From the NCBI GenBank assembly GCA_964035795.1, contig OZ038322.1, positions 19,074,674-19,138,673 on the forward strand: a stretch of DNA of 64,000 nucleotides, read 5' to 3'. The position numbers were made by a program, and so were the translations under genes. The notes beneath the pieces are model-generated. The model searched no databases, was not told the origin of the DNA, and saw only the letters and a program-made list of their open reading frames with translations. The stretch is from Pterobdella sp. o SKG-2022. Taxonomy: Eukaryota; Annelida; Clitellata; Hirudinida; Piscicolidae. This document shows positions 11,438 through 23,763 of this stretch, one piece after another (within the stretch, counting starts at the first letter, position 1; each line of letters starts with the position of its first letter).

Positions 11438-13680
11438 ACACTTTATTTTTTAAGTTTGCTGAAATTTTAAATAATAATTTAAAAAAATTATTATTTTTTA
11501 TAGAAAACAAAAATGCCTAGATATGCCCAAAACTCGCTTATTTTAGAGCTTTCAGTTTTGGCCATTGAAGTTAAAACGAATAAAAAATTTCATTCTAAAC
11601 AATTTAATAAAACTAACTTTCGTGCACAAAAAATAATTCTGAAAAATCCTTTGAGGAAGTCTGAAATGTCTTCAAGACCACCACGTATTTTGAGCTTGTT
11701 TGATGTTCATAAGTTTTGGTGGGATCTTTTTTAGGATAATTCCAATACATTCAGAAGGTATTGATTTTTATATTTTACAGTTTTCGAATTGACATTATTT
11801 TCTTCAAAGAAGTTGTTTTAATGAAATTCAGTAAGTCGATGAAACTCTGAGTTTTAATAAAGTTACCGCACCATGAATTCCCAAATGTGCTGACAAACTA
11901 GCGAATTCATTAAAAAAATTTGAATTTTTGAAGTTATCTTTTTGTACATTTGAAAATCTAAATATGTCATCTTGCTCGAAAAAAAGTTGTATAAAAGGCC
12001 AACTTAGCAGTAAATAATCAAGTAATGTTTGAATATATACCGTATAACTTATATATATTTAAAAAATATTGTTAAACAAGTTTTTTAGTTCATAGTTCAA
12101 CCCACCATCAAAGATTCACAACCTGATAATCGTTTTTAGACACATGTCTTGTACGTGTCTAGAAGGTCTCTAGAAATAACATCCATCAAAATTTAACTCA
12201 ATCTCATAATTAAAATGAATTTTAATTGAATCAAACCCATTTTTAAACTTGTTTTAACACAACAAGATCTAAATTTCAAGATGTTTTGGTCACAAAACCT
12301 TTTTTGATACAAGAACTAAGCGCTCAACACTTGTTCATAATGGGTTATTATATCTTTTATAAAAAAAATATTTCAAAATGACGAAATTTAAAAAAAAAAA
12401 ATATTGTTATAAAGTGATTTTACACCCTGTACATGATTAATGGCAAAGGATTGACCCTGTTTTGAAAAAAAAAAGGTTTCATAGTTAAAACAGTTTTTCA
12501 TTGGAAACTAGAACAAAAACAAGGCCACCCAAATCCAACAAGTCTTTGGACAGCAAAAGCAGAGCTTATTGAAGCATTAGGCACCATCACCAAGCTGGCT
12601 TAAAGCAGAAAATTGTGAAAACTCTTTTGTTGTTCTATGCGCCAGTGGGTGTAACGGGTCTTATTAAAAAAATGGTTAACTGGACCGCCATGGGCTCAAG
12701 GAATCAAAGTTTTTTGAAAATTTGAAACATGTACAGAAATCTACTCTCAATGGACTTATTATTTTCAAAAAATTTCTATAAAGCACCTAAATAATTTTTA
12801 TTGAAAAAATTTTATTGTTTTATTATAAAATTGTCTTGTAGTCAGCTTTGAGAACACAATAAAAACTTCTCTTTGTGAAGTAAAAAATACTTTCTAGATT
12901 TTCTCACGACATTATAACCCTTTTGTAAACATTATCCACTAATTATTTTTAAGAATAAATTTCCATGAAAACAAAATAATTAAAGAAATTTAAAAAATAA
13001 TCCAAAACTTTATGACAGGAAATTTTAAAAGAAAACTGATTCCTTGGAAAGAATGTGAAATGTATTGTTAAATGAATATGCTTTATAATAAAACACATAA
13101 AAAGATGCAGTTTCACAATTACAGCCGTTAATTAATAACTAAAAATTTCAAAATATTGTATAAAAATTTTATAAAATCATGAAAATCGCAAAATTTTCAA
13201 TAGTTGGGACTAAATAAGTACAGCAAAAGCAATAAAAAAAGAGAGTGAACAGCAAATGTACTAAAACATGGAGTAAACATGTTATCAAAAGTTTTTTTCC
13301 AAAACACTTAATGAGCTTTCCTATAGACAAACCCGCAATGAATCGTACCATGTAGTTATTATAAACACATAATTCATGAATTGGTCTAATATGAACTGTG
13401 TTAAAGGTTCATTAAAACAATAGGGAGTCAGTGAAAAACCATAAAACTTTTGAAAATAAAAAATATAAATATCACTTTAGGTTAATGTACTGTTTTTCAT
13501 GCCTGATGATGTTCAAAAGAGTTTAAAACCCACGCAAAAAAAATAAAACTGCGATTTGAAGTAAATAACTTCCTCTATGAACAAATTTCATCTGTAAATT
13601 CTCATTTTATATAGTTTTCAAAAACAATTTTATTGCCAAAATTAATAACATGAGCGATTAATATCATATAAAAAGTGACC
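11438..13680. other. Intergenic stretch between genes B and C
   Basis: A 73-codon open frame at 11513-11734 matches no family I recognise. The stretch at 12520-12690 is slightly richer in G+C and could be old coding or transposon sequence, but no frame is sustained. The rest is AT-rich with nothing recognised. Confidence 0.4.
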
Positions 13681-13687
13681 CATGTCC

Positions 13688-13696
13688 TATATAAAA
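13688..13696 (+). promoter_or_regulatory. TATA box of third antistasin-like gene
   Basis: TATATAAAA, 49 bases before the start codon at 13737. Confidence 0.55.
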
Positions 13697-13736
13697 CGAT
13701 CGGGTCGAGGGAATGTCAATTTGGAATGAATCAACT

Positions 13737-15011
13737 ATGAAGTTTGCAGAACTTTTAATCTTTTTGGTAATTTGCAGGTTTCTTTCAGCCCAAGGTTGAT
13801 TTGCTTAAATATGATTTGACTCTTATTTAAAATTCATATCAACAATTTTTTTCTCAAAAATTTTTCACAAGCATTGTCTGTATATGTCGATAATATGGCT
13901 CAAAATTATCATAAAAATTTGTGTTAATTTTTGTAAAATCTCATTTTTGAAATTGAAATATGAATTTAAATTATAGGAAAAAGTCAGAAGTGTTCTAATT
14001 GCAAACTGAGATGCAGCAGTGGTTACAGGGAAGGAGGTGTCGATGGGTGCCCATTATGCGAGTGTATCGACCCGTGTGAGGTAAAACGTCAATTTCGTTC
14101 TTTTGTGTGGTTCCACAAAAGATTTTATAACTGGTTTAAATGTTATGAAAATTTTCATTATTAAAACAGTTTAAAAATTAATGGAGTAAGGACGGCACTA
14201 ATGAGTTCAAGTTCTCACAAAAAATTTATTAGTTTAATGAAAACTCTCTTAATGAATTTTCGTTTATAAATTTTTTTATAATAATAGCAATTTTTAGTTT
14301 AAAAGCATGAATGTTAAATTATTGAATGCTGATAATGTTCTGGTTGAAATTCGAATTAAGGTTCAACTTTTTAGTCTCAACCTTGTCCTCAAAGAATGCA
14401 ATGCTTACAAAAAAGTGTCACATGCCAATCCACACCTTGTTACAATGAAGCTGAATGCGGTGAGATTTGAATCACTATTACGTTTCAAAATGAAGCATAG
14501 CGTAATGAGATTTGAATTCATATGATTTTTCAAAACATCATTTGATTTTAAAATTTATCATAAAAACTTCAATTGAATTCCTTAGTGTGCATTCCTGTTT
14601 TATGCATCGAACCACACTGTGAGTATGGCATAAAGATTGACGAGAATGGGTGTCAGTTGTGTCAGTGCAACACTTTCTGTGATGTGAGATGTTACTCCAA
14701 ACTCATATACATCAACTATTTTCTGTGTAACACACATTCAAATTCTTGTCTATTATTGCATATTAAATTTAAATTTGACTTCATTTGTTTACTAGTTATT
14801 TTGTATAATGTATATACTACTATTAATGAAATGGACTATACAAGTATAATAGCTCTTTTCACCACTTGAGTATTTTATAGTTCATGTATTAGTTATTTCC
14901 AGCAGCTATACAGTTTCAAAACCACTACAGGTTCATGAGTGCCCTGCTGAAACACCGTATTGCTATGAGGGTGCATGCCATGAAAGAAAGCCACGAGGAA
15001 ACACGGGCTGA
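13737..15011 (+). CDS. Antistasin-like secreted protein C (two modules, complete)
   Basis: Five exons: 13737-13794, 13977-14080, 14375-14459, 14586-14683 and 14931-15011. They total 426 bases, 141 aa, with all phases consistent. A signal peptide (MKFAELLIFLVICRFLSAQ) is followed by antistasin module 1 (CSNCKLRC, then GCPLCECIDPC), a middle segment (CPQRMQC, then TPCYNEAEC), module 2 (CIPVLC, then NGCQLCQCNTFC) and a short tail (YCYEGACHE). The spacing matches leech-type antistasin modules, which inhibit serine proteases. It is the intact member of the three-gene array. Module 2 is almost identical to that of gene B at both protein and DNA level, indicating recent duplication or conversion. 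Confidence 0.8.
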
Positions 15012-15803
15012 ATGTTTTTAATCTTGAAAAACTTCGAGAATTTTGCTTATCTGATTAAATAGCTTATTTAACTGATGAAAACTGATGGAATTTTTTTTAT
15101 TTAAGATCTTTGATAGTTTCATTTGAAAAAACATTGTCATCATATTTTATGGATTAATTACGTTAAAACTTTTAGGTAGAAAAACTCATTTTTGGGAACC
15201 TTACTAAGTCTTATAAAACAAGATGAAATGATAGTTGAACTTGGCAGTCATATGCCAGCGACGCATTGTCATGAAGAGGGAAACTTTAATTGAATAGTTT
15301 GAAAAGTAAAAAATATTTTTTTCTCCCAAAAAAAATTAAAAATTTTAATTATATAAAAAAATTCATTTCAAATGTTGATCGTCGAGTCTGAAGATAATTG
15401 AGCTTAAGTAGCCTTGAAAATGTAACATCAAGGATATTATTTTAAAAAAATAATACAAAGAAATCCAGGGGCTTTTACAAATTTATTTCATTTCATTAAA
15501 ATAGAAAACGAGAAAATCGTCTCTTAAACAAGCAAAAATACTGATGAACTAGGCTTGAAATTTATATGAAGTTAGACTCAGGTGTGACATGGAACCGCTT
15601 AACAATCAGTGATCTTTCCAGTTTAGGGGCAGAGGTTTACAATGGTCTGTAGAGGTTTTAATTGATGATAAAGCTTTTAACAATACTGAAAAAGGTTATT
15701 TTCAATTTTTATTATTCATTTGTTTTAATGAATAGAAAACGTATCATAACCATTTTAAGCTCATTTTTATTGATTAAAAAGCGAATGAATAATGAAATAA
15801 AAA
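15012..15803. other. Intergenic stretch
   Basis: AT-rich sequence downstream of the third inhibitor gene. I see no exon or repeat in it. Confidence 0.4.
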
Positions 15804-17391
15804 TCAAATCAACGTTTGACCTCTGAAAATGTTGAACCATCTTTGCTCCATCTCAACTTCAATTTTGTCTTTGTATTTCAGGTGTGTTGCGATTTTTTTC
15901 AATGTATTTGTTGACTTTTGGATAGCTATATTGTTGTAGTGCTGAAGAAGAGCTAAGTTAGTATTAATGTGTTGTATTGGCTGATGGTATTGGTTGGTTT
16001 CTATTTCCATCGGGTTTTCTTTTTGAACTTGTTGATAATTATTGTTGTTATTATTCGTTTTTTGATTGTTTGGGCTAATACTTTTTTTTTCTTCACTATT
16101 ATTATTATCATTGAAATTCGATTTGAAATTATTTTGTTGAATTTGTTGCTCAACTTTTGTCAAAATTGTTTCAATTCTTGACAACAAGAGTTCGAGTTTA
16201 CTACTTTCACTGTTAATTGATTGAATAATGATCGAAACATGATTGTATAAAAAGAATTTAAACTTAAACAAAAACAAAAAATACAGTTCTAAAAATGAAA
16301 TATATTTGAAGTGTTACTTTGCTTCATTTTCACTTGAATATACAGATGATGAGGAAGAGAAGGAAGAAGAGGGACAATATGTTGATGATGATGTTAGAGA
16401 TATCTGAATTATTATTATGAGTTTTGTTATTCTGTATTTTTCATTTACTAAATATTGGTTATTTTAATAATTTATTATTAAAAATCTTGAAACATTAATT
16501 AAAAGTTAATACAAACTTTTTCAATACTTCCTGCAATTTGAAAATATATTTTAATCATTTTGAAAATATGAGTATGACGAAGTTTTGAAAAAATGCAACA
16601 ATAAAACAACTATCATAATCATTTCATTATAATTAACTTTTCATTTTCTCCCATAAATTCAAATTCTTTTCGATCCTTTACCACCTCTCACCATTGCGTG
16701 TCATTGTAAACATTTTCTTTAACCAACACAGCTCTAAAACAATGGATTTCAATCATGCTTTTTTGAGATAACTTTGACTTTCTTTTCTATCAATTTCAAT
16801 CTCAAAACTTCATCTCTACCATATGTCGAGTAGCTTTTTCTTTCCCATTCAATATTGATATTGTTGCATAGGAAAAAGTTAATCTTTCCTACGTAACCAT
16901 TTTGAACTCTGTTACATTTTTTAACTCTAAAATTGATCCTTGTATTGAAATTTGCTATTTTTTCGTTTTCTCGATTTTAAAAACCTTATTCTTACATGTC
17001 TTACACTAAATAAAATTTACTTAAATTTTTTACCAGATACACACAAATCAACCTTCGACATGGCGCTTATCCCTCACCACTACCATGACTTTTGTTCGAC
17101 CCAACATAATTTTTTTTACTTTTAAAAAAACTTAAAAAAAAGTTTGATCGCTTAAAAATAAAATAATTAATATTTACCTAAAGAGTCATAAGTACTATTA
17201 CCACCATCTTCTCCTTCATTATTTGTTTTTTCTTTCAAAAGAATTTTTTCTATCTCTTTTTCCATTTTGTTATTTTCATTTTTCCATTTATGCTTGACCA
17301 TTTCCTTTCTTGAACTTTTTCTTCCATCCACCCATCCATCCATTCTAGGCAAATCAATGAAGTTTGAATGTCCTTTTAATTGCATTGTTTC
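15804..17391 (-). CDS. Unidentified low-complexity gene (or 3' half of the 19.6-kb gene)
   Basis: The exon series joins in phase: 17178-17391, 16820-16924, 16692-16733, 16334-16403 and 15804-16209. The first exon contains an in-frame ATG at 17385. It is Lys/Glu-rich (EKEIEKILLKEKTNNEGED). The second reads NGYVGKINFFLCNN, the fourth would be a hydrophobic segment, and the last starts with a coiled coil (LELLLSRIETILTKVEQQIQ), then an Asn-rich tract, and ends FNIFRGQTLI. I recognise no family. The 16334-16403 exon is doubtful because the plus strand there also reads as an acidic peptide. Whether this is separate from the gene starting at 19657 is unresolved: exon 18322 ends in a phase that does not fit exon 17391 directly. 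Confidence 0.4.
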
Positions 17392-18061
17392 CTGTTTTTT
17401 CCATATTTATATGTACATACCAATAATTTAATTTTCATAAAAATTTGAGAGTTTTAATGGCATGAAGTACTTGCTCACAATGATTCTGTGATACTTTTCT
17501 GTAATCTCATTCATTTTTCGTGTATTTCTTTCTATTTCATCCATCCATCTTTCTTCTTCATACATCCATTTATCTATCAAGTTCATTTTCTGTCAACAGT
17601 TAAAATATTTATTACTATTTCCATTATAATAATTTTGATTAAGATTAGTAAAAGATTTGTATCAAACACAGTTTGCAAACAGGTATTTTGCGCAGACGCC
17701 AAACATAATATGCGACCTCATACAAGCCACAAACCTCTTCTTCCTCCATTTTCATATCACTCTCACCTGCAGAGTTATAGCCATTTTTGTTTCAATTTTT
17801 ACACTACAAAAAATTTTAAATTTTTATCAAAAATTTTTGATGAAATACTAACATTTTTGGGGAAATATTGTAATTTCAAACAAATTATTATAACTTCGAA
17901 TAAATATTAAATAAGAATTTTAAATGTTATGCTTTTCAAGTCTAGATTTATTTAAAAATTCGAAACATGTCTTAAAAATGAAAGTAAAGTATGAAGTTTT
18001 AATGATAAATGTATAAGCCAAATTTTATAAAGTATAAAGAATGTAACAGATGCTGCATATT

Positions 18062-18085
18062 GTGTTGTTGTTGTTGTTGACGTTA
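18062..18085. repeat. GTT microsatellite
   Basis: Short GTT run. On the minus strand it would read as an Asn-rich or Thr-rich tract, possibly part of a missed exon of the minus-strand gene. Confidence 0.5.
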
Positions 18086-18321
18086 TCGTTGTTTTGTGGC
18101 AGGTGGTAACTTGTGTTGGTACTAGCATCCAATCTTAAAATGGTTAATATTCAATGAATTAGTTGTAACAGAATTTATACATCAAATTGAGAATACAATT
18201 TATTATTCAAATTTATATATAAGTTTTGAAAAGCAGCACAATAGCGCGTATTCAAATTATTTGATAAATTGGGACTCTTATATCTTATTCTCATCAATTA
18301 AATATGTCTAAAAATATTTAC

Positions 18322-19657
18322 TTGATAATATTCGTGTAGAAATCGCTTTTATCTTCATCTTTTATTTCTTCTACAGAAACAGTAATATTTTTTTGTGATA
18401 TAGGTTGCTTTGTTTTTGATTGTTGTATTGTTTTTGTGAATATTTGCTTTGTGTCTTGTTTCATCGGCGTTTGTTGATTTTGTTGTTGCTTATTAGTTGA
18501 TTTTTGTGGCGTATCTTCAAGTTTTTGTTGCGTTTTTCGTTGTTGTTTTGTTACTGTTGCATTACGTGATGCATTGGTATTATTTTTTTGTTTCTTCGGT
18601 GAATCTTTTTGAACTTCTGAACTAAATTTGCCAATAGAAGATTGTTTCTTCAATAAATTTTTTTTGTGTTTATGGAGGGTATTATTTTTAATTTTTTGTG
18701 GAGAACTTTTTGAAATATTTAGCGCCATTTTGAGATCATCATCAAAAGTTCCGACAGAAGAGTTCAGTTGGACTATATCGTCTAGATCTATCGAACTTTC
18801 TTTGCTCTGCCATTGAAATAATGTTTGAATAAAAAAACCGATTAATCTTGAAATAATTCGTATCAAAAAATTCTAAATAAAACCAAAAAAAAGTTTTGAA
18901 GAAAATGAAGCAAAGTTAAAATATAGTTTCATATGAGCATCATTACTTTCTTTGTCTTAACACTGCCATTTTCTGCAGAAATTTCCTTCACGCATTCAAT
19001 CTGATGATAAAACCATGTTATTAACCTTTATTGAAAAATTAATCATTTAATATTAATTAGAATGTGAAATTTTATCTCTTCTAACTTTTGATTTTTATTT
19101 TAAATTGATTTTATAATATCAAAATCGAGCAAATAGAGGAAAGTATTTATTGGAATGGCGTGAAACTTTATAATCTTTTATGCAACCTAACTTAATGCTA
19201 AATTATAAACTTAATAAAACAAAATCAAAGTATTCAAGTCGACTATAAATAAATTCGAAAGTCTTAGACCAATAAAAAGCAACACTCAAGTACAATTGAA
19301 CACTTGATGATTTTTTCTTAATTAAAAAATATATTTTTTAGTATTATACCATCGAACCTTAGGGTTATGATTGATTGGAAGCTTGAAAAAAGGGTTGAAC
19401 TCCAAACTATCAAGAAATTGCTGAGATGAATTTAAATCTTCAGTTTTTTCGAATGTCTCAGCCATTTTTAAAATAATCAACTTTGTTTCTATAGTTGCCA
19501 GGTTCAATGAATGAAGTAAACTCTGAAAACTTAATTTGTTTTCAATAAGTTTTTTTATTGAATATAAAAAAATATAATATCTAAAATATAAAAATTTAAA
19601 AATATATGCAGGTGTGTTTGAAGTTCTTTGTTTAAGTTTAACGAGTGGCGCAACCAT
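18322..19657 (-). CDS. Unidentified Lys/Gln/Asn-rich protein, 5' part
   Basis: Exons 19643-19657 (five codons), 19358-19522, 18947-19000 and 18322-18806 all join in phase 0, then exit at a GTAAAT donor. The N-terminal part (LLHSLNLATIETKLIILK, then FLDSLEFNPFFKLP) looks helical. The rest is basic and low in complexity, with SPQK and SPKK motifs and a Gln-rich stretch, suggesting a nuclear, phosphorylated, disordered protein. I do not recognise the family. The first exon is inferred: the frame stays open through the proposed intron, so exon 1 could instead be one long exon from 19657. It starts 56 bases from the divergent gene at 19714. The 3' continuation probably lies at 15804-17391. Confidence 0.45.
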
Positions 19658-19713
19658 TCAAATTTCATCATGACAATTTTAATTTTAAGTAATTAAGTGT
19701 TTTTAAGTTTAAA
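19658..19713. promoter_or_regulatory. Probable bidirectional promoter (56 bp)
   Basis: Only 56 bases separate the proposed start codons of two divergent genes (19657 minus, 19714 plus). There is no TATA box. Both 5' UTRs must overlap or start within this interval, unless upstream exons exist. Confidence 0.45.
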
Positions 19714-22412
19714 ATGAGTAAAGAAACTGTTATGACTCCAGAAGAAAATGATTCAGAAAGTTCAAAACCAAACTTTTTCTCTACTCCCAAATCAGGTAAC
19801 AAACTGATAATAGCATTTTAAGTTGAAAAATCAACCATTTTTAATTCTATATTATATGAGTTTAATTAAATTAACGCAGAACACACAAAAAGTGATTGTT
19901 GTGGTTGTGTCCGGTGGTCATCTTCAAAGAAATCCTTCAAGACAGTCTATAAAGAAAATTCTGTAAAAAAGAAATTGATATTTGAAGACATGGAACTTGA
20001 AATCACTCCACAAAAACAAAATCTCAAAGATATATTTCAAGAAGAAGAGGATGAAGATAAAACATGGGATAATTATTCAGTGTCTTCTCAAACTGGATCC
20101 TTTGATGGTGTTGAGGAATGTATTCAATTATATTTGAATCAAAAGGAAAAGGAAAAATTAAAAAAAGAGGAAGATATTTTACAAAACACACATCTCAACA
20201 AAATGTTGAATAACTTGACAAAATTATTTCCAGAACCCTCTAGTCACATTACAAAGTCAATACATGACAGCATTCCACCTGACATCATAATCAATAATAA
20301 AACTGATAATATCATAGAAAATCATGAAGTTGAAGATGTATTAATTGAATCATCATCATCAATACCTTCTTTACTTTTATATGATGATGATTACCATAGT
20401 GATTATAATTTAAAATATAATAATGATGATATAATTAATGATAATAATAATCAGGAAAAAGGTATTAACATAGATAATGAAGATGACTGCATAGCTTGTG
20501 ATTGTGAACTATGTGAGCCACATTTTAGTGGTTTGATGAGTTCTCGAATGCTATATAACTCACCGGTTTCATCACCATATCAGCATTCTCACAAGGAGCA
20601 TCCTATGTTGAATAATTATAAACTACATGATAAAGTGATTAATAAAAATTATAAAAAGGTTAACAGATTAACAAATATTAACTACAACAATCTATATAAT
20701 GTATATGGTTTTAATGAAGAAATGTTTTCTACACATCATAACACACTCATCAAGCATTCACCCTCTCAAAGAAAGAAACATCACACATATGAAACACATA
20801 ATGTTAAACATACCAACCATTCAAAAATGCATAGAACACCACCTCCAGTCACACAGTTTCCATATCATGCTTCACGAGGAGTTCATAACAAAGGAGGTGG
20901 TAACCTCACACAACATGATCATCGTCCAAGTAATTTTCTGAACTTTATTACTGTTCTTTATTAGTATTGATGAAAGTTTGTGGTCTGTTTTTTTAACTTT
21001 TTATTGGTTTGGCTTTTTATGATGCTTTTATTGAAAATACTTATTGAGGAAATTCTTGATATGAAATTACTGATTTTTATCAATTTTTTTTTAATAGTAA
21101 TGTTTGGCATTTGATTATGAAACATTTTAGAAAATATTAAAGAAAAATACATACAATGTCTTTGAAAAATATATTATGTTTCAGTTTTGATTAATTTTAA
21201 TTTTTGTTATATTATACAGCTTCAGGACAAGGTCTGAATAGGCCTTGCCCACGCTCAGAAAGACTAGGAAACATCAATACAGATATAGATACAAAAAAAG
21301 GGATGCATAAAAAGAAAAAGTTGTATTCAAAAAAACATTCAAACAAACACAAGCCAACTCATGCTTCCATGCACTCCTATCTATGTGATCAAATACATGA
21401 AAAACCAAAAGAAGACCATAATATGAATTTAGAAGATGTTATCCAAGATCTTTGTATTCAAACAAAAAACAATGTTAATAATAATGATGATGAGAGCAAT
21501 GGAAGTAGTGGTAAAAATAATATAAATAATAATCTTTATAATACAGAGGAAGAGCCTAACGATAATGGTAGTTTCATTATAAACAATGATGAAATAAATG
21601 AAGACAGCAACAATGGTGATGATAATGATAGTTGTGTAATAAATGAAGAGGAGGAGGAAGAAGAAGACTATATAATAAACTGTTATGGTCGAGTTCACAA
21701 CAACACTATTGAGTCACATTATGTCAAAAAAGTCAGTGTGGTTCCCTGTTGTGATGAGGTCTGCTATGAGAATAATAATAAAAAAAATAAAGATAAAAAT
21801 AAAAGTATGAAGCATGACAGTACTAAGATAAAAGTGAATAAACATAAGTTTTCTAATAGAGTATTGCGGAAGGAGAATGATCTAGATCATGAAAACCTCC
21901 AACCAATCAGACACCAGCACTGTTTTTTTGATCATTATCACCACCCTCGCCAACAACACAACGTTCATCCAGCCAAACAACACTACAACAAAAATATACA
22001 CACGCAACACTACAACAACAATCAAGTCAACGCAAAAACTCATAAACATACGCATATGAATACAAACAAAAATATAAAAATACCCATACATTATAGTAGA
22101 AATACGCATAAAGAAAAAGAGGCATATCCTTATGCACATAGTGATATAAACACACATACAAACAAATACATATCAAGCAACGCTAAAAAAGGTGCAAACA
22201 AGAATACTCAAGAAATGTCTAGAAGGGTTGTAAGGAGAAGACTATGCAGAATAAGTAAATATATCAGAAAAAAGAACAAAAAAATCAATAATAAAAGCGG
22301 TAGCAGCAGTAGTAGCAGTAATAGCAAGAATAATAATAACAACAATAGTGCATCAGTCACCTCGAGTTCATCGCACAGGTCTTTTGACGTCACTACCCTT
22401 GCCCAGATCTGA
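19714..22412 (+). CDS. Unidentified 774-aa disordered protein with KEN box
   Basis: Three exons join in phase: 19714-19795, 19880-20929 and 21220-22412 (775 codons with stop). The N-terminal 120 residues are the least repetitive part: SKETVMTPEEN, then DCCGCVRW, then VYKENSVKKKLIFED with a KEN motif (an APC/C degron in other proteins), then EITPQKQ with a Thr-Pro site. A Cys-rich patch CIACDCELC lies near residue 200. The rest is Asn, Asp, Glu, His and Lys-rich with long homopolymeric stretches and a C-terminal Ser/Asn run. TP sites plus KEN suggest a cell-cycle-regulated protein, but this is inference and I name no family. The low-complexity expansions resemble those in neighbouring BDP1. 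Confidence 0.65.
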
Positions 22413-23763
22413 TATAAATAATATCAATAATGAATGATAATAATATTATAAAAAATAACTTCAAAAAAGGTTATAACTCAACAGTGAAGAATGTTATCAT
22501 TGATAATATAATTATGAATTTTAATGTAATATCATTAAATTATAATGCCGATTCAATTGAGATTATAAGAATATCTACTTGAATGCAAAATTATTGGCAC
22601 CGACTACACACCTTGACCCGCTCAATTTTTTATCTTCCCTATTTATTTCATCGTTTATCAAGTTGAACTTTATTCCAGTCATTTTAACCATTTCACTTTG
22701 GTGATTCTTTCTTATTTTGCCTTTTAAACGTTCAATTTTTGAACTATTTTTTGTACGCATTTAAGTTCATGGGGTTTTGATGCTTTTTTGAAAATAATTT
22801 AACCTAATCTTATCTATTTAAATTAAAATAATAGATTATATTCTTTTGAAGTCTTTTAGTCTAGATTCGCCGTTATCTTAATAGAGTTTCATTGTAAGAT
22901 TTTAAACCATTCTTCTCATCTACCTATCATTCCAACTTAAAGCCTTGCAGTTCATTAATAAACATTTAGTCAAAAGATGCATATCTCATGTGAATAATCG
23001 TATTTATTGTGTTTGCATATTTGGTTTTGCCTTGTGAATATTACGCATTTAAACATGTTTGCATTATGTTGCACACCGATTGTGGATGTTTTTTAGAATC
23101 ATGCAAACATAATTGGTGTGAATATTTATTTGTGTATACATAATGATTTATGTGAAAACGAGCTTTTAATATTTAATTTTCCAACGCCAGCATGACTATA
23201 GATTCTTTTAAGCGCTTAATAAATTAAAATTGATTTATTTTTTAACAAAAGCTTTAACTATAATGACGTAGATAAGCCTAAATCAAATAGTGAGTACAAA
23301 CACAAACTATATATTACTTTAAATCACGAAGCTTTTTGTAAGCCTAACTTACATTATCAAGTTATCCCTTGTTAATGAAAGTTACACTTACAAAAAGCTT
23401 CGTGATTTAAAGTAATAAATACTTTGTGTTTGTTTACCTCACTTGAACTATAATATTAAGTAGTCAAGAATGAAACTGTCGCGTTTAGCACAATAACAAC
23501 CAATAAATAATATTGGCACAACAAAAACTTGAACATGCAAAAATAAAATTAAGTTATTTATGAAAAAATATATTTTTACAAATATATAATTCTCAAATAT
23601 GCTTGGTCAGAGAAGCAGCCAATGAAGGTGGGTAAATGGGAAATCACTGCAGGTGGCATTAAGTTTCATTATAAAATGATATTAAATTTGATAGGTGGGT
23701 GGGATGTATTGTGATTCAAGCGGGTGCTGAGTACACAACTTTAAGTGGAAAGATATGAAAAAA
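22413..23763. other. Intergenic stretch with hairpin MITE
   Basis: AT-rich sequence between convergent genes. It contains the long hairpin at 23289-23443. No coding exon seen. Confidence 0.5.
23289..23443. repeat. Long hairpin MITE (best copy of its family)
   Basis: The left arm from AGTGAGTACAAACACAAACT to AGCTTTTTGTAAGCCTAACT is complementary over about 60 bases to the right arm, which contains TTACAAAAAGCTTCGTGATT and ends TGTTTACCTCACT. The loop is about 30 bases around ATTATCAAGTTATCCC. It has no coding capacity. Partial relatives lie at 1171, 3608, 6672, 38866 and 48647. Confidence 0.75.

Noticed and set aside
11513..11734. 73-codon open frame between inhibitor genes B and C
   Set aside because: No signal peptide, domain or splice context, and composition like the surrounding AT-rich DNA.
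12470..12720. Possible decayed transposase (GC bump, broken frames)
   Set aside because: No frame longer than about 30 codons and no diagnostic motif such as a D,D,E site.
16334..16403. Acidic plus-strand exon ending at TGA
   Set aside because: No upstream plus-strand exon or gene was found, and the minus-strand reading joins its neighbours in phase, although it is itself odd.
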